A stretch of 64,000 bases of DNA from Welwitschia mirabilis (lineage: Eukaryota; Gnetophyta; Gnetopsida; Welwitschiales). The position numbers and the translations under genes are program-made. The stretch covers positions 109,217,054 to 109,281,053 of the forward strand of contig JBOZIK010000001.1 of assembly GCA_051453625.1 (NCBI GenBank), written 5' to 3'. Positions 60,500-64,000 of this stretch are shown piece by piece (the stretch's first letter is position 1; the number at the start of each line of letters is the position of its first letter). The notes under the pieces were generated by a model. That model saw only the letters and a program-made list of their open reading frames with translations. It did not search any database and had not been told where the DNA came from.

Positions 60500-61720
60500 C
60501 GACTAAGATAGAATTCAAAAAATGGCACAAGTGAAGTCCTCCTCATTGAGGAAAGCTTTCAAGACAAGGTATTATATCATGTCTAAGATGTTAGCATCAA
60601 TTTAATCCTATATTTTAACCCTTATCTACTAACTTTTTGAATTTCCTTAGTGTTTAGATTATAAATTTTAATTGAGTTATTAGAACTAATTGACCTACCT
60701 CAAATTTCCTATGAGTTAACTTTTTGTCATGTTTGAACTTAGCTTAGGCTTTATGAATAAGTTAACAATGTACATCATGGATATATTTTTTATCTAAGTG
60801 ATTGAATTAGGCTAATTAAGATCTAAGATTTTCATCTAAGTTTACAAGATTAAGTTAATGAATAGATCGATAAGAGTTATAGTAAATATGAACTAATAAG
60901 ATACAAACTTTTTCATACACAAGTTCATAAAGTAAAAAGAAAAATAAATTTCACCAAGTAGTATGGTAAGCCTAAATAACATCATTGAGTTTAGAAGCTA
61001 AGTTTTCTTATTAACAAATAGAGGTTTTTAAAGCATCTTCTTAATTTCCCTATTTGCATTCTTAACTTATCCATTAGATAGATGGTGATAAACATAAGCA
61101 ATTTAATTTTCAATTCTAATGGATAAGAGAAGTCTCTAGAAAAGATAATTAATAACATAAGTTCCTTGATCACTAATTAAAATTATAGGAAAACCACAGT
61201 ACTAATATGAGTTCAAACAAAATTGTAGATAGTTCAAGCATCATTTTTGGGAGTATAAATATCTTCAACTTATTTGGTAACATAATTAATAGCATTAAGA
61301 TGTAATTTTTATCATAAGAAGTTGTTTTAATAGGACCTATAAAGTTAATCCCCTAATAGTCGAAAGGTTCACATTCAAGGATAGGTTTAAGGGATACATC
61401 TTGGGAGTGAGTTAGGCTACCATAACATTAATAAGCATCACAACATTTAGTGAAGTTAAAAGAATCTTTAAAAAGGGTGAAATAATAAAACCGATAATGA
61501 ATGATTTTCAATATAGTATTTTATTCACTAAAGTACCCTTACATACCCTAAGTTTTTCCCATTCCAATACACATTTATGCATGATTTGATGTTTACATCT
61601 ATGTAAAGATGAGACTTATTCCATTCATAATTACCAATTCTATAGAGAAAAGATATTTGTTAGTTATGAGTCTAATGTTAAAGTGTCTTTATGGTAATAA
61701 GGTAATTCATAGTGTCAGCA
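60500..61720 (-). pseudogene. R7 integrase remnant
   Basis: Minus-strand readings from high to low coordinate: WTFRLLGD and the ILMAINYVTK-stop-VEDIYTP type core near 61300, FPIILISDQGTYVINYLF near 61190-61135 (second catalytic Asp intact), ANREIKKML near 61050 (Glu of the catalytic triad at its start is lost or shifted), then KFEVGQLVLITQLKF in the C-terminal region near 60710. This is the Athila/Tat arrangement. Several stops and frameshifts. Confidence 0.72.
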
Positions 61721-61739
61721 TATTAAGGGTAAGATATGC

Positions 61740-63010
61740 ATAGGAGATGATATATAGTTGTTTAATAACAAATATTTATTCATTAGGAGAGCAATCATTG
61801 ACTAAAAATTCATTAAGAAAATAAGAAAGTTGAGACAAGTGATTTACAATACTACTATATTTATTAGCCTTATCAATGATAGTAAGATTAAATTCATTCA
61901 TATGAAGGATCTACCTAATAAGTTAGATAATAGAATATTTCATGGTTATAAGGTAACATGTGGCCTCATTATCTAAGCAGACATTAATATGAAAGTTAAG
62001 AAGATAGTGTTTAAGGTTGTTAGGATAAAGTATAATGATAAGCATTTCTTCCTTAGTGGTAGTGTAATTTCTTTGGACCTTAAATTCTTTTTTCACTAAG
62101 ATAAGTTATGATTTTAACCCTTTTTGTAGTTTTGTCCAAGAACCCTGCCATAATAAAGTTACTAGAATTGCACATAAGTTCAAAGTTCTTTGTCTAATCA
62201 AGTATCATTACAATAGGTTCAGAAGAGATTTTCTCTTTAAGTGTTTCAAAAATAAGTTGACATAAGTCATTCCAATCAAAGTTAGCTTCTTTTTAAAGTA
62301 AAGAGTAAAGGGTTTTATAAATCTTGGCATATTCTTAGCTGAAACGGTGATAGAAACCAGCATAACTGAGAAACAATCTTACTTGTTTAATATTAGTTAG
62401 AGGGTTAAGGTTTTAAATGATACCTACTTTTATGAAGTCCATTCTAATTCTCTCACTAGAAATGTAGTGATCTAAAACAATTACATTATTAATAAGAAAT
62501 AAACTTTTATTCCAACTTAAGTGTAGATCACTTTCTATACATCTATCTAATACTTTTTGTAACCTTTTCATGATTTGTTTAAAGATTTCATTAAAGATTG
62601 AAAAGTAATTAGTAAATGTATTAATGAAATCCTATATCATGTTAAAAAATGATACCCAACATTACACATTGAAAAGTTTTAGGGGCATTACAAAGTCTAA
62701 AGGGAATTTTTCTAAAAGCAAAGATTCCAAAGAGGGAATTAAAAATTATCTTTGTTTGGTCCTCATTAGCTATCAAACGTTGATCGTAATCACTATATTC
62801 ATTAAGAAAATAGTAGTATAAATGTCTTTGGATTCTATCAAGTATTTTATCTAGAAAGGGTAAAGAGTAATGATCTTTTTTAGTAACCTCATTAAGTTTT
62901 TTAAAAGTTAATGCACATCTTCCACTTTAGCAATGATCCTTGTTAGTAACCCCATTACATTTTTTAAAGTTAATTCACATAATTTACTTTTCACCCTTCT
63001 TAAGTACTAC
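61740..63010 (-). pseudogene. R7 reverse transcriptase and RNase H remnant
   Basis: RT reads DHYSLPFLDKILDRIQRHLY, then NSLFGIFAFRKIPFRLCNAP with KTFQCVML, FTNYFSIF, RCIESDLHLSWNKSLFL and VRLFLSYAGFYHRF. The FMDDFS catalytic box has become FTNYFS, with both Asp lost. RNase H reads NFELMCNSSNFIMAGFL (DAS to NSS). Between about 62866 and 62992 a 63-base unit is tandemly duplicated. Confidence 0.85.
62866..62992 (-). repeat. Tandem duplication inside R7 RT
   Basis: Two head-to-tail copies (62866-62928 and 62929-62992) of a 63-64 base unit, both containing TAGTAACC-C-ATTA on the plus strand. On the coding strand both translate to a variant of NFKKxNEVTxKDH. It adds about 21 codons between the RT start and its first catalytic region. 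Confidence 0.75.
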
Positions 63011-64000
63011 CATTAAGGGGCTAATGCACTCACTATTGCATATAACATAAATAATCCCAACATCCAAAAGTTTAATAATTTCATCCTTAAGAACTTTATT
63101 AAGGAATAGATCAAGTCTTCATTGGGTTGCCTAACTAGTTTAATGTTATCTGGAAGATAGATTTTATGTTGAACTATAGAAGGACAGATGGCAGTTAGGT
63201 CCTTGTGGATCCAAGTAATGACATTTCCTCAAAAATTAAAAGTAAGACTAAGTTAGATTCTTGTTGAGGGGTAAGATGTTTACTTATCACAAAGGATTTC
63301 TTAAGATTATTAGAAAGAAATATGTACTTAAAATATTTGGATAATTCTTTTAATTCTAAGTTGCAATTCTCATTTTCTATTTTTAAACATCCTTTGTCAA
63401 CTATTGTCCGCATGTGTCATCCAAATGACATTAGTGAATAATACCCTTTATCAAGTAGAGCACAATTTATCTTACATGTTGGACTTTTTTGCAATTTAAG
63501 GTTCTACGTATTCATCCTTGTGATTCAAACTATTAGTTCCTAAGTGATTATATTTGAGCTCATTGAAGTTGAAAAACATTTAAACTATTTATTTTAGTTA
63601 AATCATCATACAAAGTATAGTTATGTAGCATTAACAATATCTCTTAAAATAGGGGACGTTGTTAAAAAAACATTAGTTTAACTTCTTCTTCTAAGTTCTA
63701 CTCATCTCTTATATCTTTCTCAATAGTATTAAAAACTATAATAGTGAAAGTATTATTGCCTATATGACATTCCATCATTCTAGTCCATGTGTTTATGATG
63801 TAGTGTGTGGTTGTGTAGAAGGCTCTTCCTAAATGTAGTGGGTAACCTCTATTATTTTTTACTTTAATAACAACCAAATATATAAGGATTCTTCTATTTA
63901 AATGAATTATTCTTTAATAATCCCGAAGGATTTCTTGAGCAAAGTATCATCTAACTCTAGAATGTTTGTATAGGTTTAATTCTATTTTCCAAATCAAGTA
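63011..64000 (-). pseudogene. R7 protease and start of RT remnant
   Basis: A 72-codon open piece (63413-63195) with NLELKELSKYFKYIFL and LTPQQESNLVLLL is the segment between protease and RT in Athila/Tat Pol. Upstream, near 63845-63740, GYPLHLGRAFYTTTHYIIN and MECHIGNNTFTI correspond to the protease block ILGRPFLAT..ALID and following strand. The catalytic DxG lies beyond the edge or is unreadable. Confidence 0.65.

Larger units (their letters stand above)
48054..64000 (-). mobile_element. R7: Athila/Tat-type element, split by R8, runs off right edge
   Basis: The 3' LTR (58127 down to 57071, then 48254 to 48054) is split by R8. Above it come a polypurine tract, a 2.3-kb 3' region, then integrase, RNase H, RT and protease on the minus strand to the window end. 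The LTR and 3' region are homologous to R4. The 5' LTR and gag are outside the window. Confidence 0.82.

Noticed and set aside
1-64000. Fungal repeat-induced point mutation as the cause of the transitions
   Set aside because: The elements are plant types (Sirevirus-like, Athila/Tat with tRNA-Asp primer), and methylation-linked decay in plants gives the same pattern.
1-64000. CRISPR array, rRNA or tRNA genes, bacterial operons
   Set aside because: No regularly spaced identical repeats, no tRNA-like folds or rRNA signatures; tRNA-like strings are primer-binding sites.

Overview
The window looks like an AT-rich intergenic stretch of a plant nuclear genome made almost wholly of old, nested LTR retrotransposons. 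The evidence is plant-type Ty3/gypsy and Ty1/copia (Sirevirus-like) gag-pol remnants, long LTRs, primer-binding sites for initiator tRNA-Met and tRNA-Asp, and decay dominated by C-to-T and G-to-A transitions. I found no host gene, rRNA, tRNA or CRISPR. I cannot name the species. Every coding region is broken by stops and frameshifts, so coding entries are pseudogenes and element labels (R1-R8, S1-S3) are mine.

Left third (1-20119). R1 is a plus-strand Ty3/gypsy element whose 5' end lies outside the window: gag, protease, RT, RNase H, integrase, then a 3' LTR of about 4.2 kb (4082-8248). It sits in R2, a minus-strand Athila/Tat-type LTR fragment (8249-8679). R2 in turn interrupts the 3' LTR of R3, a minus-strand Ty3/gypsy element (8680-20119) with LTRs of about 3.5 kb that each carry a GC-rich island.

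Middle (20120-48053). R4 (20877-27906) has a near-matching target duplication, a decayed tRNA-Asp primer site, and gag-like plus acidic frames but no recognisable pol. A minus-oriented LTR piece (S1) and an assembly gap lie inside it. R5 (27920-34222) begins 13 bases later, has a perfect AGCCA duplication, no recognisable coding region, and an inverted related LTR (S2) inside. From 34228 to about 42.3 kb there is AT-rich sequence with a probable LTR start (S3), a 390-base polypyrimidine tract and a probable 3' LTR start for R6. R6 (about 40.7-47.3 kb, minus) is an Athila/Tat-type gag-pol relic.

Right third (48054-64000). R7 is a minus-strand Athila/Tat-type element. Its 3' LTR is split by R8 (48255-57070), a full-structure Sirevirus-like Ty1/copia element with gag, protease, integrase, RT, RNase H and an envelope-like third ORF. 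R7 pol (60.5-64 kb) runs off the right edge.

The elements worked as gag-pol copy-and-paste units; R4 and R5, if truly pol-less, would have depended on proteins from relatives. Nothing here appears able to move now. Boundaries come from reading LTR pairs, primer sites, polypurine tracts and target duplications by eye, and those without such anchors are approximate.
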